Below, in pieces: positions 32,290 to 41,755 of a DNA stretch of 48,826 nucleotides (the stretch's first letter is position 1; each line of letters starts with the position of its first letter). The position numbers were made by a program, and so were the translations under genes. The DNA is from an uncultured Alphaproteobacteria bacterium. GTDB lineage: Bacteria; Pseudomonadota; Alphaproteobacteria; Puniceispirillales; Marisalimonadaceae. The DNA lies in assembly GCA_937142855.1 (NCBI GenBank), contig CAKZQZ010000002.1, positions 1 through 48,826 of the forward strand. Reading direction: 5' to 3'. The notes beneath the pieces are model-generated. The model saw nothing but the letters and a program-made list of their open reading frames with translations, was not told the origin of the DNA and did not search any database.

Positions 32290-33699
32290 TTATAAAATCT
32301 TACCTGGATTCATTATTCCTTTGGGGTCTAATTCCTGCTTTATTAATTTCATAAAATCAACCGCAGGACCCAACTCATCAATTAAGTATTGTTTCTTACC
32401 TTGCCCTACTCCATGTTCACCAGTACATGTTCCTTCCAAACTTATAGCTCTATGTGCTAACCTTTCTAAAAATGCGTTTGCAGCATCCACTTCCTTTTTT
32501 ATTTTTGGATCAATCATTAATTGCACATGAAAATTACCATCTCCCACATGTCCTACAATTGGTCCATAGAGACCATTTTTTTCCATATCCTCTATTGTTT
32601 CCATAATACATTCTGATAACCTTGAAATAGGAACACATACGTCGGTTGCTATATATTCAGCATCAGGCCTAGTTGCTTTAACAGCATAATAAACATCATG
32701 CCTTGCTTTCCAAAGTCTATTTCTCTCCTCAATACTTGAGCTCCATTCAAAATTATCTCCTCCAAAATCCTTAGAAATTTCATTAAACAATTCGGATTGC
32801 TCTTTTACGGAAGAAGTACTTCCATGAAACTCTAGCAATAACAATGGGGACTCAGGTAAATTTAGATTAGAATAACTATTTACAGCCTTTACTTGTGCAA
32901 TATCAAGAAGTTCTATCCTTGCCACAGGTATTCCTGCTTGAATGGTCATAATAACAGCGTCAGTTGCATTTTTTACAGATGGAAAAGTACATCTTCCAGC
33001 ACCTATTTCTTCTGGAATCCCGTATAATTTAAGAGTGATTTCTGTAATAACTCCTAATGTTCCTTCAGAACCAACCAAGAGCCTAGTTAAGTCATAACCT
33101 GCAGAACTTTTTCTAGCTCTACTAGCTGTTTTAATTATCTCTCCATTTGGCATTACCACCTCCAGAGAAACAACATTGTCTTTCATAGTTCCATATCTAA
33201 CGGCATTAGTTCCAGAGGCGCGTGTAGAGGTCATACCCCCAATTGATGCATTAGCGCCTGGGTCTATTGGAAAAAAGAGACCAGTATCTCTTAGATAAGT
33301 ATTTAATTGTTCTCTTGTAACCCCCGGTTGGACAACTACAGTAGAATCTTCTGGATAAACCTTTATAATATTATTTAAATTGTTCATATCTATAGATATT
33401 CCACCAAAATTTGCATTCAAGTGTCCTTCTAGGGAAGACCCAGCTCCAAAAGGTATTATTGGACAGCCGTGCTCATGACAAATTTTAACAGTTTTCTGGA
33501 CATCTTCTTTATTGTAAGCAAAAACAACACCATCAGGTATTTCTCTTTCATGGACTGTCGTTGTAGTTGTATGTTGTTCTCTGACTGAGTTAGAAGTGGA
33601 GAATTGTTGACCAAATTCTTTTTCTAAAGCACTTATCGCGTTAGATACGTTATACTGAAATTTTTCATAAAAAGAATTATTCACTTCTAAAATAGTCAA
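32290..33699 (-). CDS. FAD-linked oxidase, D-lactate dehydrogenase (DLD)-like, copy 2
   Basis: This 469-residue protein matches copy 1 over its full length, and by eye more than two thirds of aligned residues are the same. The same FAD motifs occur (PFGAGSSLEGHLN, LFFPIDPGANASIGGM, SSAGYDLTRLLVGSEGTLG), as do HVGDGNFHVQLM and GTCTGEHGVGQGKKQYL. Differences cluster in the substrate half (for example YYAVKATRPDAEY against YWSCRAVRPEASLY), which suggests different hydroxyacids. The start is UUG at 33697-33699 with GAGG about eight bases upstream. It is upstream of copy 1 and divergent from kdgK. It could oxidise lactate or tetronate-type acids released by the neighbouring pathways. Confidence 0.88.
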   Translation of the reverse strand: MTILEVNNSFYEKFQYNVSNAISALEKEFGQQFSTSNSVREQHTTTTTVHEREIPDGVVFAYNKEDVQKTVKICHEHGCPIIPFGAGSSLEGHLNANFGGISIDMNNLNNIIKVYPEDSTVVVQPGVTREQLNTYLRDTGLFFPIDPGANASIGGMTSTRASGTNAVRYGTMKDNVVSLEVVMPNGEIIKTASRARKSSAGYDLTRLLVGSEGTLGVITEITLKLYGIPEEIGAGRCTFPSVKNATDAVIMTIQAGIPVARIELLDIAQVKAVNSYSNLNLPESPLLLLEFHGSTSSVKEQSELFNEISKDFGGDNFEWSSSIEERNRLWKARHDVYYAVKATRPDAEYIATDVCVPISRLSECIMETIEDMEKNGLYGPIVGHVGDGNFHVQLMIDPKIKKEVDAANAFLERLAHRAISLEGTCTGEHGVGQGKKQYLIDELGPAVDFMKLIKQELDPKGIMNPGKIL

Positions 33700-33826
33700 T
33701 AGAATTACCTCAAATAAAATACGTAGATTTAATCTATTTATTATATTTCAAAATAAAGATTGAGTAAATTATTAGATTTGAATAAAGAGTATAAAATTAA
33801 TTATTAAAAAAATTTGAATATGAATT

Positions 33827-34750
33827 ATGTATAAAAAAGCTGTTTTTTTCGGTGAATGTATGATTGAACTTAGTGGAGATATTTCTTCTTTAGATAAGTT
33901 TAGTTCAAATATGCAAGTTAACTTTGGAGGTGACGCATATAACTCTTCAGTCTATTTTTCTAGATTAGTCAATAAGGAAGTCTCTACTTTTTTTTCTACT
34001 GCGTTAAGTAAAGATACTTTTTCAAGGAAAATGATAGATAGGTTTAAAAGAGAAAAAATTAAATGTAATTATATCAGAACTGATGGTGAAAACCCACCTG
34101 GTTTATATTCTATCGAAATCAACAAAAGTGGAGAAAGAAGTTTTTCTTATTGGCGTAATGAATCTCCGTCTAAATTTATATTTCAAGGACTGAAAGGCAA
34201 AGAGCTTGCAGAGCAAATCAAAAAATCAAATATTTTTTATTATTCAGGGATTTCTGCAGCAATTCTTGATTCAAAACAAAAGAAACAATTGATTGAAATA
34301 GCTTCTTCAGCAAACATTTCAGGATTTGATTTTAATTATAGACCTCAATTACATTCTAACAAATTTGAAAATCAAGAATTATTAAAAGAAATTAATAAAA
34401 ATATTGATATCCATTTCATCTCTTTTGATGATGCAAGGGATTTGTTTGGCATAAGAAACCCTTTGGAAATTTTCGATATATTGAAAAACGATAACCTATT
34501 ATTAGTTAGATATAAAAGTTCAATTTTTTTAAAAAATGGTTCAAATGAAGTAAAAGTCATTAATGTTCCTCATGGAAAAGTAGTAGATATGACTGCTGCA
34601 GGAGACTCATTTAATGGATCTTTTCTAGCATTGATGCATAACAACAATTTTTCTATTGAAGAAAATATTTTAAGAGCTCACTCTGTAACAAGTGAAGTGA
34701 TAAAACACAAGGGCGCTATTATAGATAAAAAATATATGCCAATGATATAA
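33827..34750 (+). CDS. kdgK: 2-keto-3-deoxygluconate kinase (PfkB family)
   Basis: This 307-residue ribokinase-fold sugar kinase has the anion-hole and catalytic motif AAGDSFNG (257-264, base D260), the substrate-side VNFGGDAYNSSVYFSRL (31-47), YWRNESP (108-114) and GFDFNYRPQL (166-175). The last three are typical of KdgK. It would phosphorylate KDG to KDPG, which Eda (42413-43045) splits to pyruvate and glyceraldehyde 3-phosphate. It is followed 20 bases later by a D-2-hydroxyacid dehydrogenase. Fructokinase is a less likely reading, given YWR and the cluster. Confidence 0.82.
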   Translation: MYKKAVFFGECMIELSGDISSLDKFSSNMQVNFGGDAYNSSVYFSRLVNKEVSTFFSTALSKDTFSRKMIDRFKREKIKCNYIRTDGENPPGLYSIEINKSGERSFSYWRNESPSKFIFQGLKGKELAEQIKKSNIFYYSGISAAILDSKQKKQLIEIASSANISGFDFNYRPQLHSNKFENQELLKEINKNIDIHFISFDDARDLFGIRNPLEIFDILKNDNLLLVRYKSSIFLKNGSNEVKVINVPHGKVVDMTAAGDSFNGSFLALMHNNNFSIEENILRAHSVTSEVIKHKGAIIDKKYMPMI

Positions 34751-34770
34751 ACTTAAAGGAGAACATTAAA

Positions 34771-35706
34771 ATGCAAAAAAATCTATTAATTATGTCTCAT
34801 ATGCCTCAGTATTTTATTGATTTAGCTGATAAAAATTTTAATACCTATAAGTTATGGCTTCAGGATGATGAGGATAAATACTTAATTGATATTAAATTAG
34901 AGATTGATGCTATTGCCGTCATGGGAGGATATAAGATCACTCCAGATTTAATGAAAAGCATGCCAAATTTAAAAATTATTGCTTGTTATGGTGTCGGATA
35001 CGATGCAATTGATATTAGTTATGCTAAAAGCTTGGGCATTAAGGTTACAAACACTCCAGAAGTTCTTAACGATGAAGTTGCAGACACAGCAATTGCACTC
35101 ATGCTTTGCGTTTATAAGCAAATTATTAAGGCTGATACATTTGCTAGAAATAACTCTTGGATAAATGGAGATTTTCCTCTAACAAAAAAATTCACAGGAA
35201 CGAAACTAGGTATAGTGGGAATGGGTAGAATAGGAAAGGCTATTGCTGAGCGAGCAGAGGCTTTCAAATGTGAAATATCTTATCACTCAAGAAGCAAAAA
35301 AGATGTAAAATATAAGTATTTTAATAACTTAAATGAGTTAGCTAAAGAAGTTGACACCTTGTGTGTTATCACACCAGGCGGAAAGGAAACAGAAAAACTT
35401 ATAAATAGTGAAATTCTAGATGCTTTAGGAGAAGACGGAGTTCTTATTAACGTTGCTAGAGGTTCAGTAATAGATCAAGAAGCTTTAATACATTATCTTG
35501 AAAACAAACTTATATTGGCTGCTGGATTAGATGTTTACACCAATGAACCAAATATTCCCAAAAAATTAATGAGTTTAGACAATACAGTTTTACTGCCACA
35601 CATTGCTTCAGGAACTGTTGAAACTAGAAACGCAATGGGACAGCTTGTCTATGATAACATTGAAAACTATTTTGAAGACAAACCATTAATTTCATCTGTC
35701 GTTTAA
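34771..35706 (+). CDS. D-isomer-specific 2-hydroxyacid dehydrogenase (glyoxylate/hydroxypyruvate reductase-like)
   Basis: This 311-residue NAD(P) enzyme has the Rossmann motif GIVGMGRIG (147-155), and the catalytic triad R230 in NVARGS, E259 in TNEPNIP and H277 in LLPHIAS. A conserved GVGYDAIDI is near residue 74. The family reduces glyoxylate, hydroxypyruvate or 2-keto acids. Arg in YHSRSKK after strand 2 hints at NADPH use. It has GGAGA at its start and follows kdgK. It is convergent with the LtnD-like gene. Reduction of hydroxypyruvate or glyoxylate from sugar-acid breakdown fits the cluster. Confidence 0.86.
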   Translation: MQKNLLIMSHMPQYFIDLADKNFNTYKLWLQDDEDKYLIDIKLEIDAIAVMGGYKITPDLMKSMPNLKIIACYGVGYDAIDISYAKSLGIKVTNTPEVLNDEVADTAIALMLCVYKQIIKADTFARNNSWINGDFPLTKKFTGTKLGIVGMGRIGKAIAERAEAFKCEISYHSRSKKDVKYKYFNNLNELAKEVDTLCVITPGGKETEKLINSEILDALGEDGVLINVARGSVIDQEALIHYLENKLILAAGLDVYTNEPNIPKKLMSLDNTVLLPHIASGTVETRNAMGQLVYDNIENYFEDKPLISSVV

Positions 35707-35711
35707 TCAAT

Positions 35712-36605
35712 TTATTCAGGCAAATCTATGCCCGCATTTCTAGCATAAATCTTAGCAACAGCAGCATCATCTTCATTCCCTAACCCACTGCCTGCAGCTG
35801 CAATAAATTGTTGTAAAGCAACTGCTGTAAGCGGTGCAGAAAAACTAGAGTTTTTAGCTATATCTAAAACAATACCCAAATCCTTAGGCCAGATGTTAAT
35901 TGAAGATTTTGGTGTGTAATCATTTTCAATAATATGTGGTGTTCTATTTTCAAGCATCCATGATGTGCCAGCACATTTAGAAATAACTTCTAAAAACTTT
36001 TGTGGTTCTATGCCTTGAGTTATCCCAAAAGTAATAGCTTCAGCCATCGCAGCTATATGAATTCCTGCAAGCATCTGATTAACAGCTTTCATAGCAGAGC
36101 CTGATCCAGTATTTTCTCCAAATTCAAAAATCATTTCAGAGGTGGCACTTAAGATTGGCTTAGCCACATCTAATGCTTTTCTTTTTCCAGAAATCATATA
36201 TGAAAGTTTGCCCTCTGCAGACTTTTTTGATCCTCCAGAGATAGGAGCATCTAGATACAAAAGATTTTCATTGTTACTTAGAACTTCCATCTCTTTAGCA
36301 AAGTTTGGAGATACAGTTGTACAAACCATAATAAGAGAATTAGTTTTCAATTTTTTTGCCAAACCATCTTTGCCAAAAAGGATCTCTCTTGTTTGTTTTT
36401 CATTTAAAACAACAACTATTACAGCTTCCAGATTGTCAAAAAGGATGTTTGTGGCTATACCACCAGAATTTACAAATTGTTGAACTTGATTAGGGTTTTT
36501 ATCTTTTCCATAAACTTTATAACCTGCTCGCAGAAGAGACTGAGCAATTCCCAACCCCATAGACCCAAGGCCAACGACTAGAATTTCCTTTTTTATAGTT
36601 GACAT
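35712..36605 (-). CDS. ltnD: 3-hydroxyisobutyrate dehydrogenase family, L-threonate dehydrogenase-like (LtnD)
   Basis: This 297-residue beta-hydroxyacid dehydrogenase has cofactor motif GLGSMG (12-17), substrate loop DAPISGGSKKSAEG (119-132, Ser/Gly/Gly), catalytic K173 in SAMKAVNQMLAGIHIAAMAEA, and CAGTSWMLENRTPHI near residue 211. The latter two blocks resemble LtnD, which oxidises L-threonate to 2-oxo-tetronate, more than 3-hydroxyisobutyrate or tartronate semialdehyde enzymes. OtnI and OtnC for the next steps lie at 27138-28555. It is immediately downstream of the XylD-like dehydratase. Glyoxylate or tartronate semialdehyde reductase is an alternative. Confidence 0.76.
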   Translation of the reverse strand: MSTIKKEILVVGLGSMGLGIAQSLLRAGYKVYGKDKNPNQVQQFVNSGGIATNILFDNLEAVIVVVLNEKQTREILFGKDGLAKKLKTNSLIMVCTTVSPNFAKEMEVLSNNENLLYLDAPISGGSKKSAEGKLSYMISGKRKALDVAKPILSATSEMIFEFGENTGSGSAMKAVNQMLAGIHIAAMAEAITFGITQGIEPQKFLEVISKCAGTSWMLENRTPHIIENDYTPKSSINIWPKDLGIVLDIAKNSSFSAPLTAVALQQFIAAAGSGLGNEDDAAVAKIYARNAGIDLPE

Positions 36606-36611
36606 TAATTT

Positions 36612-38393
36612 TTAATGATTATCCCTGGGTAAAGAGTTTTTTACTTTCTGGTATTTAACAGCATTTTCAAGAACTCCGCCACCAGATAGCTCTCCCACAT
36701 AGTTTCTTTGAATTTCTTGCCAAGGTGTTTGACTTTTTGGGTATACGGGAACACCATCTTTTTTTCTTTCCTCTATTTCAGAGTCACTGACAATCATGTT
36801 TGCAGTACAATTGTTTAAATCAATTACAACTTTATCCCCTGTTCTTAACCAAGCCAAACCACCTCCTGTAGCACTTTCCGGGGAAGCATTGAGGATTGAA
36901 GGACTTCCTGATGTTCCTGACTGCCTTCCATCTCCAATACATGGCAATTCTGTAATCCCTTGTTTTATTAAGTCATCTGAAGGTTGCATATTTACAACCT
37001 CTGCAGAACCAGGCCAACCCACTGGCCCTGCTCCTCTTATCACTAATATAGAGTTTTCATTCATATTTAGACTTTTATCATTCAAACGGTCATGATAATC
37101 TTCGGAACCCTCAAACACTATAACGTTTCCTTCTAATATTCCTTCTTTACCAGGTCGGCTCAAAAATTTGTCTTTAAAACTTTTAGAAATAACTGAAGTT
37201 TTCATAATAGCAGCATCAAAGAGATTACCCTTCAAAACAACAAAACCTGCTTTTTGCTTCATTGGTTTATTAAATGGTGTAATAACTTTTTCATCTTTAA
37301 TTGTAATACCTTTAAGATTATCAGACATTCTTTTACCAGTTACAGTTAAAACATCACCATGAATTTTGTCATTAGCAAGAAGCTCAGACATAATAGCTGC
37401 TGTCCCACCTGCTCTATGATAACTTTCGCATAAATACTCACCTGCAGGCTGTATATTTGCCATTAATGGAATATCATATCCAACTTGCTGCCATGCGTCC
37501 GTTTCCAACTCAACTCCTACATGTCTTGCTATTGCTGTAATATGAATTTGAGCGTTCGTGGAACCACCAATTGCAGAATTAACAACAATAGCATTTTCAA
37601 ACGCCTTCCTTGTCATGACCTGTGAAGGTGTTAAATCTTCCTTCACTAATTCTACAATTCGCAACCCAGTTTTATAGGCCATTTGTCCTCGTTCTCTGTA
37701 TGGCGCTGGTATATTAGCATTTCCCGTTAAACTCATTCCTAATGCTTCGGCAAGAGAATTCATTGTTGAAGCTGTGCCCATTGTATTGCAATGTCCATCT
37801 GATGGAGCAGAACTGGTTACGATGTCTATAAATTGTTCGTAATCTATCCTTCCTGCAGCTAATTCTACCCTACTATCCCAAACAGCCGTACCAGAACCAG
37901 CTAGTTTTCCGTTATGCCAGCCATCCAACATTGGCCCACCATTGAGAACAATTGCAGGAAGATCAACAGTTGCTGCAGCCATTAAACATGACGGCGTAGT
38001 CTTGTCGCAACCTGTCATTAGAACAACACCATCTAGGGGATATCCGTGTAAAATCTCAACCAAACCCAAATAAGCTAGGTTTCTATCAACAGCTGCAGTT
38101 GGCCTCTTGAGTGTTTCTTGAATAGGATGTACGGGAAACTCAAATGCTATTCCTCCAGCTGCTCTAATCCCTTCTCTAACCCTCTCGGCTAATTTTATAT
38201 GAACTCTGTTACATGGAGAAATATCAGATCCTGTTTGAGCAATTCCTATTATAGGTTTGCCAGACCTTAACTCATCTGGAGTTAATCCAAAGTTCATTGA
38301 TCGTTCAAGATACAATGCTGTCATTCCAGGGTTTGTTGGGTTGTCAAACCATTGTTGACTTCTATATTTAGGATTAAATTTTTTACCTGACAT
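36612..38393 (-). CDS. IlvD/Edd-family sugar-acid dehydratase, D-xylonate dehydratase-like (XylD)
   Basis: This 593-residue iron-sulfur dehydratase has three cysteines for the [2Fe-2S] cluster: C61 in [10 protein letters not shown]129 in [10 protein letters not shown] and C202 in [12 protein letters not shown]. The N-terminal [20 protein letters not shown] and the C-terminal [14 protein letters not shown] closely follow Caulobacter XylD as I remember it, including its length (about 595). The enzyme removes water from an aldonic acid to give a 2-keto-3-deoxy acid. The subgroup also takes L-arabonate and D-gluconate-type acids. It is followed by the LtnD-like gene and is divergent from the UxaA-like gene across a 174-base gap with a dyad. 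Confidence 0.88.
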   Translation of the reverse strand: MSGKKFNPKYRSQQWFDNPTNPGMTALYLERSMNFGLTPDELRSGKPIIGIAQTGSDISPCNRVHIKLAERVREGIRAAGGIAFEFPVHPIQETLKRPTAAVDRNLAYLGLVEILHGYPLDGVVLMTGCDKTTPSCLMAAATVDLPAIVLNGGPMLDGWHNGKLAGSGTAVWDSRVELAAGRIDYEQFIDIVTSSAPSDGHCNTMGTASTMNSLAEALGMSLTGNANIPAPYRERGQMAYKTGLRIVELVKEDLTPSQVMTRKAFENAIVVNSAIGGSTNAQIHITAIARHVGVELETDAWQQVGYDIPLMANIQPAGEYLCESYHRAGGTAAIMSELLANDKIHGDVLTVTGKRMSDNLKGITIKDEKVITPFNKPMKQKAGFVVLKGNLFDAAIMKTSVISKSFKDKFLSRPGKEGILEGNVIVFEGSEDYHDRLNDKSLNMNENSILVIRGAGPVGWPGSAEVVNMQPSDDLIKQGITELPCIGDGRQSGTSGSPSILNASPESATGGGLAWLRTGDKVVIDLNNCTANMIVSDSEIEERKKDGVPVYPKSQTPWQEIQRNYVGELSGGGVLENAVKYQKVKNSLPRDNH

Positions 38394-38413
38394 GATTTAG
38401 CTCCAAATTAATT

Positions 38414-38435
38414 ACTCTAAATAGATAATTAGAGT
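38414..38435. promoter_or_regulatory. Candidate operator between the XylD-like and UxaA-like genes
   Basis: A perfect inverted repeat ACTCTAA-(8)-TTAGAGT stands 21 bases upstream of the XylD-like ATG. It lies in a 174-base divergent gap that otherwise shows only AT-rich sequence and the GGGGGAGAG ribosome site of the UxaA-like gene. The length suits a GntR- or LacI-type dimer; the regulator is unknown. Confidence 0.4.
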
Positions 38436-38567
38436 TTATAAAATAAATTAAAAATAGTATGTATATTTAAACATTATATTTATTTAAAATACTGTTCACA
38501 ATGATACTTGATTTAAAAAAAATCAAAAGATAATTTCAGTATTAATTTTATTAGTTGGGGGAGAGAA

Positions 38568-40091
38568 ATGATTAGTGGTGAAAAATTAACAGTTAAGCTT
38601 AATAATAATGATAATGTTGCTACAGCATTGAAAGACATTGAAATTGGAGAAACCACACAAGGTCTAGACAGTATAAATAAAATTCCAAAAGGTCATAAAA
38701 TTGCACTTAAAAAAATATCAAAAGGCGAAAAAATAATTAAATATGACCAACTAATTGGAATTGCTAGCAAAGAAATTTCTGCTGGCGAACATGTTCATGT
38801 TAACAACACTGACTTTCAATCAACAGATCATGATTATGAGTTTTCTACATCTATAAAATTACCTAATATGATTGAGCCAAAAAATAGACCAACCTTCAAA
38901 GGATATAAACGCCCAAATGGAAAAGTTGGAACTCGAAATTATATAGGTATACTTACGTCAGTAAACTGTTCTGCAACCGCAGCAAAAAATATTGCTGAAG
39001 TTTTTACAAAAGAAAAGCTATCAAAATACAAAAACGTAGATGGTGTAGTGTCTTTCACTCATGGTACAGGCTGTGGGATGGCAGACTCTGGAGATGGATT
39101 TGATGCTCTTCAAAGAGTACTTTTAGGATATATACAACACCCTAATCTTGCGGGAATTTTGCTTATTGGTTTAGGTTGTGAAGCTAATCAAATTAAGTTT
39201 CTACTTGATGCTTTTAATTTACATGAAAATCCTTTTTTTAAAACAATGACCTTACAAGATATGGGTGGTTTAAGAAAAACAATTAAAGCAGGAATAGAAT
39301 GCATTGAAGATATGCTTCCTGAAGTAAATTTAATTGAGCGTACTGATCAATCAGTAGAACATCTTAGCGTAGCTTTACAGTGTGGAGGCTCAGATGCTTG
39401 GTCTGGAATAACATCAAATCCTTCATTAGGACATGCCGCTGATTTAATAGTTAAGAATGGTGGCACAGCTATCTTAGCAGAAACTCCAGAAATTTATGGA
39501 GCAGAACATATGTTAACAAGAAGAGCAATAACACCTGAGGTAGGTAAAAAACTAGTAGAAAGAATATTATGGTGGGAAGATTACGTTGAAAGAAATAGAG
39601 GTAGCCTTAATAACAATCCATCTCCGGGGAACAAGGCTGGTGGTTTAACAACAATATTAGAGAAGTCATTAGGTGCTGCTGCTAAGGGAGGTACAACTCC
39701 ATTAAACGATGTGCTTCTGTACGCTCAACAAGCCGAGAAAAAAGGTTTCTTATTCATGGATAGTCCTGGCTATGACCCAGCATCAGTTACTGGTCAAATC
39801 GCAAGTGGTTGTAATGTTGTTACTTTCACTACAGGTAGAGGTTCATGCTTTGGTTGCAAACCTTCTCCATCCATCAAAATTGCAACAAATACTGACATGT
39901 TCGATAAAATGGAAGAAGATATGGATGTTAACGCAGGTAAAGTTATTACTGAAAATAAAACCATTGAGGATGTGGGACAAGAGATTTTCGACTTAATAGT
40001 AAGAGTTGCATCTGGCGAAAAATCTAAATCTGAAATTCAAGGCTTAGGAGACTTAGAGTTTGTACCCTGGCAAATTGGAGCAACAATGTAA
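38568..40091 (+). CDS. UxaA-family altronate/sugar-acid dehydratase
   Basis: This 507-residue fused UxaA/GarD-type enzyme has an N-terminal SAF domain (about 1-75, AGEHVHVNNTDF at its end). The catalytic part follows with GYKRPNGKVGTRNYIGIL near residue 115, HGTGCGMADSGDG, LIGLGCEANQI, QCGGSDAWSGITSNP, and near the C-terminus TFTTGRGSCFGCKPSPSIKI. These hold the metal-binding Cys and His residues. Members dehydrate altronate, galactarate or related acids; bacterial 6-deoxy-acid pathways may use a homologue. The ATG has an excellent GGGGGAGAG site. It overlaps the next SDR gene by one base (TAATG). With the SDR and FAH genes it forms a three-gene operon. Confidence 0.85.
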   Translation: MISGEKLTVKLNNNDNVATALKDIEIGETTQGLDSINKIPKGHKIALKKISKGEKIIKYDQLIGIASKEISAGEHVHVNNTDFQSTDHDYEFSTSIKLPNMIEPKNRPTFKGYKRPNGKVGTRNYIGILTSVNCSATAAKNIAEVFTKEKLSKYKNVDGVVSFTHGTGCGMADSGDGFDALQRVLLGYIQHPNLAGILLIGLGCEANQIKFLLDAFNLHENPFFKTMTLQDMGGLRKTIKAGIECIEDMLPEVNLIERTDQSVEHLSVALQCGGSDAWSGITSNPSLGHAADLIVKNGGTAILAETPEIYGAEHMLTRRAITPEVGKKLVERILWWEDYVERNRGSLNNNPSPGNKAGGLTTILEKSLGAAAKGGTTPLNDVLLYAQQAEKKGFLFMDSPGYDPASVTGQIASGCNVVTFTTGRGSCFGCKPSPSIKIATNTDMFDKMEEDMDVNAGKVITENKTIEDVGQEIFDLIVRVASGEKSKSEIQGLGDLEFVPWQIGATM

Positions 40092-40825
40092 TGATTAATT
40101 TAGAAGGAAAAACTGCCTTATTAACTGCTGCTGGACAGGGTATTGGCAAAGCAACAGCTAGAGCTTTTTCTGAAGCAGGAGCTTATGTTATTGCTACAGA
40201 CATAAACAAAGATAGTTTATTAGAATTAGATAAATTTGTAGATGAAACGCACATTTTAGATGTAACAAAACAAAATGATATTAAAAACCTAATTAGTACA
40301 ATAAAAGTTCCCGATATTTTGTTTAATTGTGCTGGTGTGGTCCATAATGGTACAATATTAGAATCTGAAAATGATGAATGGGATTTTGCGTTTAACTTAA
40401 ATGCTAAGGCCATGTATAATATGATTAAAGAGATTTTACCCAAAATGATAAAAAAAGGTGGTGGATCAATAATCAATATTGCATCTGTTTCATCATCTAC
40501 AAAAGGTATTCCAAATAGATTTATATATACAGCATCTAAAGCGGCTGTTTTAGGTATTACTAAATCTGTAGCTGCTGACTATATTAATGATGGAATAAGG
40601 TGCAATGCCATTTGCCCAGGAACAATACAAAGCCCATCTTTGGAACAACGACTTAAAGATATGGGAGATTATGAAGAAGCCAAAAAGCAATTTGTTGCAA
40701 GACAACCAATGGGACGTTTCGGAGAGGCAGAAGAAGTAGCCAATTTAGCGGTTTATCTAGGAAGCGATGCATCCGCTTTCACCACCGGTCAATTTCATAT
40801 AATCGATGGCGGAATATGCATGTAA
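40091..40825 (+). CDS. SDR of the DHRS6/2-keto-3-deoxy-L-fuconate dehydrogenase group
   Basis: This 244-residue SDR has cofactor motif TAAGQGIG (12-19), acidic D37 in IATDINK (favours NAD), and catalytic S132, Y146 and K150. ICPGTIQSPSLEQRL and HIIDGGICM occur as in human DHRS6 and bacterial 2-keto-3-deoxy-L-fuconate dehydrogenases. The enzyme would oxidise C4 of a 2-keto-3-deoxy acid to a 2,4-diketo acid. Its start overlaps the UxaA-like stop, and an FAH-family hydrolase follows 50 bases later. The dehydratase-SDR-FAH order is that of non-phosphorylating L-fucose and L-rhamnose breakdown. The exact sugar acid is not fixed. Confidence 0.85.
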   Translation: MINLEGKTALLTAAGQGIGKATARAFSEAGAYVIATDINKDSLLELDKFVDETHILDVTKQNDIKNLISTIKVPDILFNCAGVVHNGTILESENDEWDFAFNLNAKAMYNMIKEILPKMIKKGGGSIINIASVSSSTKGIPNRFIYTASKAAVLGITKSVAADYINDGIRCNAICPGTIQSPSLEQRLKDMGDYEEAKKQFVARQPMGRFGEAEEVANLAVYLGSDASAFTTGQFHIIDGGICM

Positions 40826-40875
40826 GGCATTCAGAGAAAATTTTTAATTAAATCTAAATATAGAAAGGGAGTAAA

Positions 40876-41718
40876 ATGAAACTATTACGTTATGGAGAAA
40901 TTGGAAAAGAAAAACCTGGCATCTTAGATCAGGAGGGTAAAATAAGAGATTTATCCAGCCATGTTTCTGATATAAATGGAGACAATATTAATGCAGAAGG
41001 TTTAAAGAAAATTTCATCAATTGATTTGTTATCTTTGCCAATAATCCCAGAAAATACTAGATTAGGAGCGTGTGTTGGTGACATAGGAAAATTTCTATGC
41101 ATTGGACTAAATTATTCTGATCACGCAGCAGAGAGTGGACTACCTGTTCCTAGCGAACCAATCCTCTTTTCAAAAGCCACATCTGCAGTTGTAGGACCTA
41201 ATGACGATATTGAAATACCCAGAAACTCAGTTGAAACTGATTGGGAGGTTGAGCTTGGAATTGTTATAGGAAAGAAGGCAAAATATATTAGTGAAAATGA
41301 AGCAGAAGAACACATAGCTGGATATTGTGTAGTTAACGATGTTTCTGAAAGAGAGTTCCAAATTAAAAGAGAGGGACAATGGACTAAAGGTAAATCATGT
41401 GACACTTTTGGACCTACTGGGCCTTACTTGGTGACTAAAGATGAAATATCTGACGTACAAAACTTAAAAATGTATCTTGATGTGAATGGAAAGAGAATGC
41501 AGAACGGTTCAACTAATACCATGATATTTTCTGCTAATTATATAGTACATTACTTATCTCAATTTATGAGTTTAAATCCTGGCGATGTTATAGCTACAGG
41601 AACACCTCCAGGAGTAGGTTTAGGAATGAAACCACCTGTTTTCTTAAAAGCAGGCGATAAAATGAAATTAGGTATTGAAGGTTTAGGTGAACAAAACCAA
41701 ACATGCTTTCAAGGATAA
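40876..41718 (+). CDS. FAH-family hydrolase, 2,4-diketo-3-deoxy-acid hydrolase-like
   Basis: This 280-residue fumarylacetoacetase-fold enzyme has metal ligands E124 and E126 in DWEVELGIV and D155 in VVNDVSERE. FLCIGLNYSDHAAESG (73-88) precedes them and GDVIATGTPPGVGLGMKPP is near residue 237. It hydrolyses C-C bonds of acyl-pyruvates, here probably a 2,4-diketo-3-deoxy acid to pyruvate and a 2-hydroxyacid (L-lactate in the fuconate case). It is the final gene of the three-gene operon, with GGGAG before its ATG, and converges on the CDO-like gene. Confidence 0.87.
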   Translation: MKLLRYGEIGKEKPGILDQEGKIRDLSSHVSDINGDNINAEGLKKISSIDLLSLPIIPENTRLGACVGDIGKFLCIGLNYSDHAAESGLPVPSEPILFSKATSAVVGPNDDIEIPRNSVETDWEVELGIVIGKKAKYISENEAEEHIAGYCVVNDVSEREFQIKREGQWTKGKSCDTFGPTGPYLVTKDEISDVQNLKMYLDVNGKRMQNGSTNTMIFSANYIVHYLSQFMSLNPGDVIATGTPPGVGLGMKPPVFLKAGDKMKLGIEGLGEQNQTCFQG

Positions 41719-41755
41719 TAAAGCTTTAAAGAAACTGTTGACGATAAATTAATAA

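Noticed and set aside
33724-33736. TAGATT-T-AATCTA dyad between the FAD oxidase and kdgK
   Set aside because: Short and AT-rich; it is in a divergent gap but not supported by a second copy.
34979-35164. Short ORFs lying within larger genes, such as this one in the 2-hydroxyacid dehydrogenase
   Set aside because: They are frame shadows of well-supported genes and show no family features or ribosome sites.
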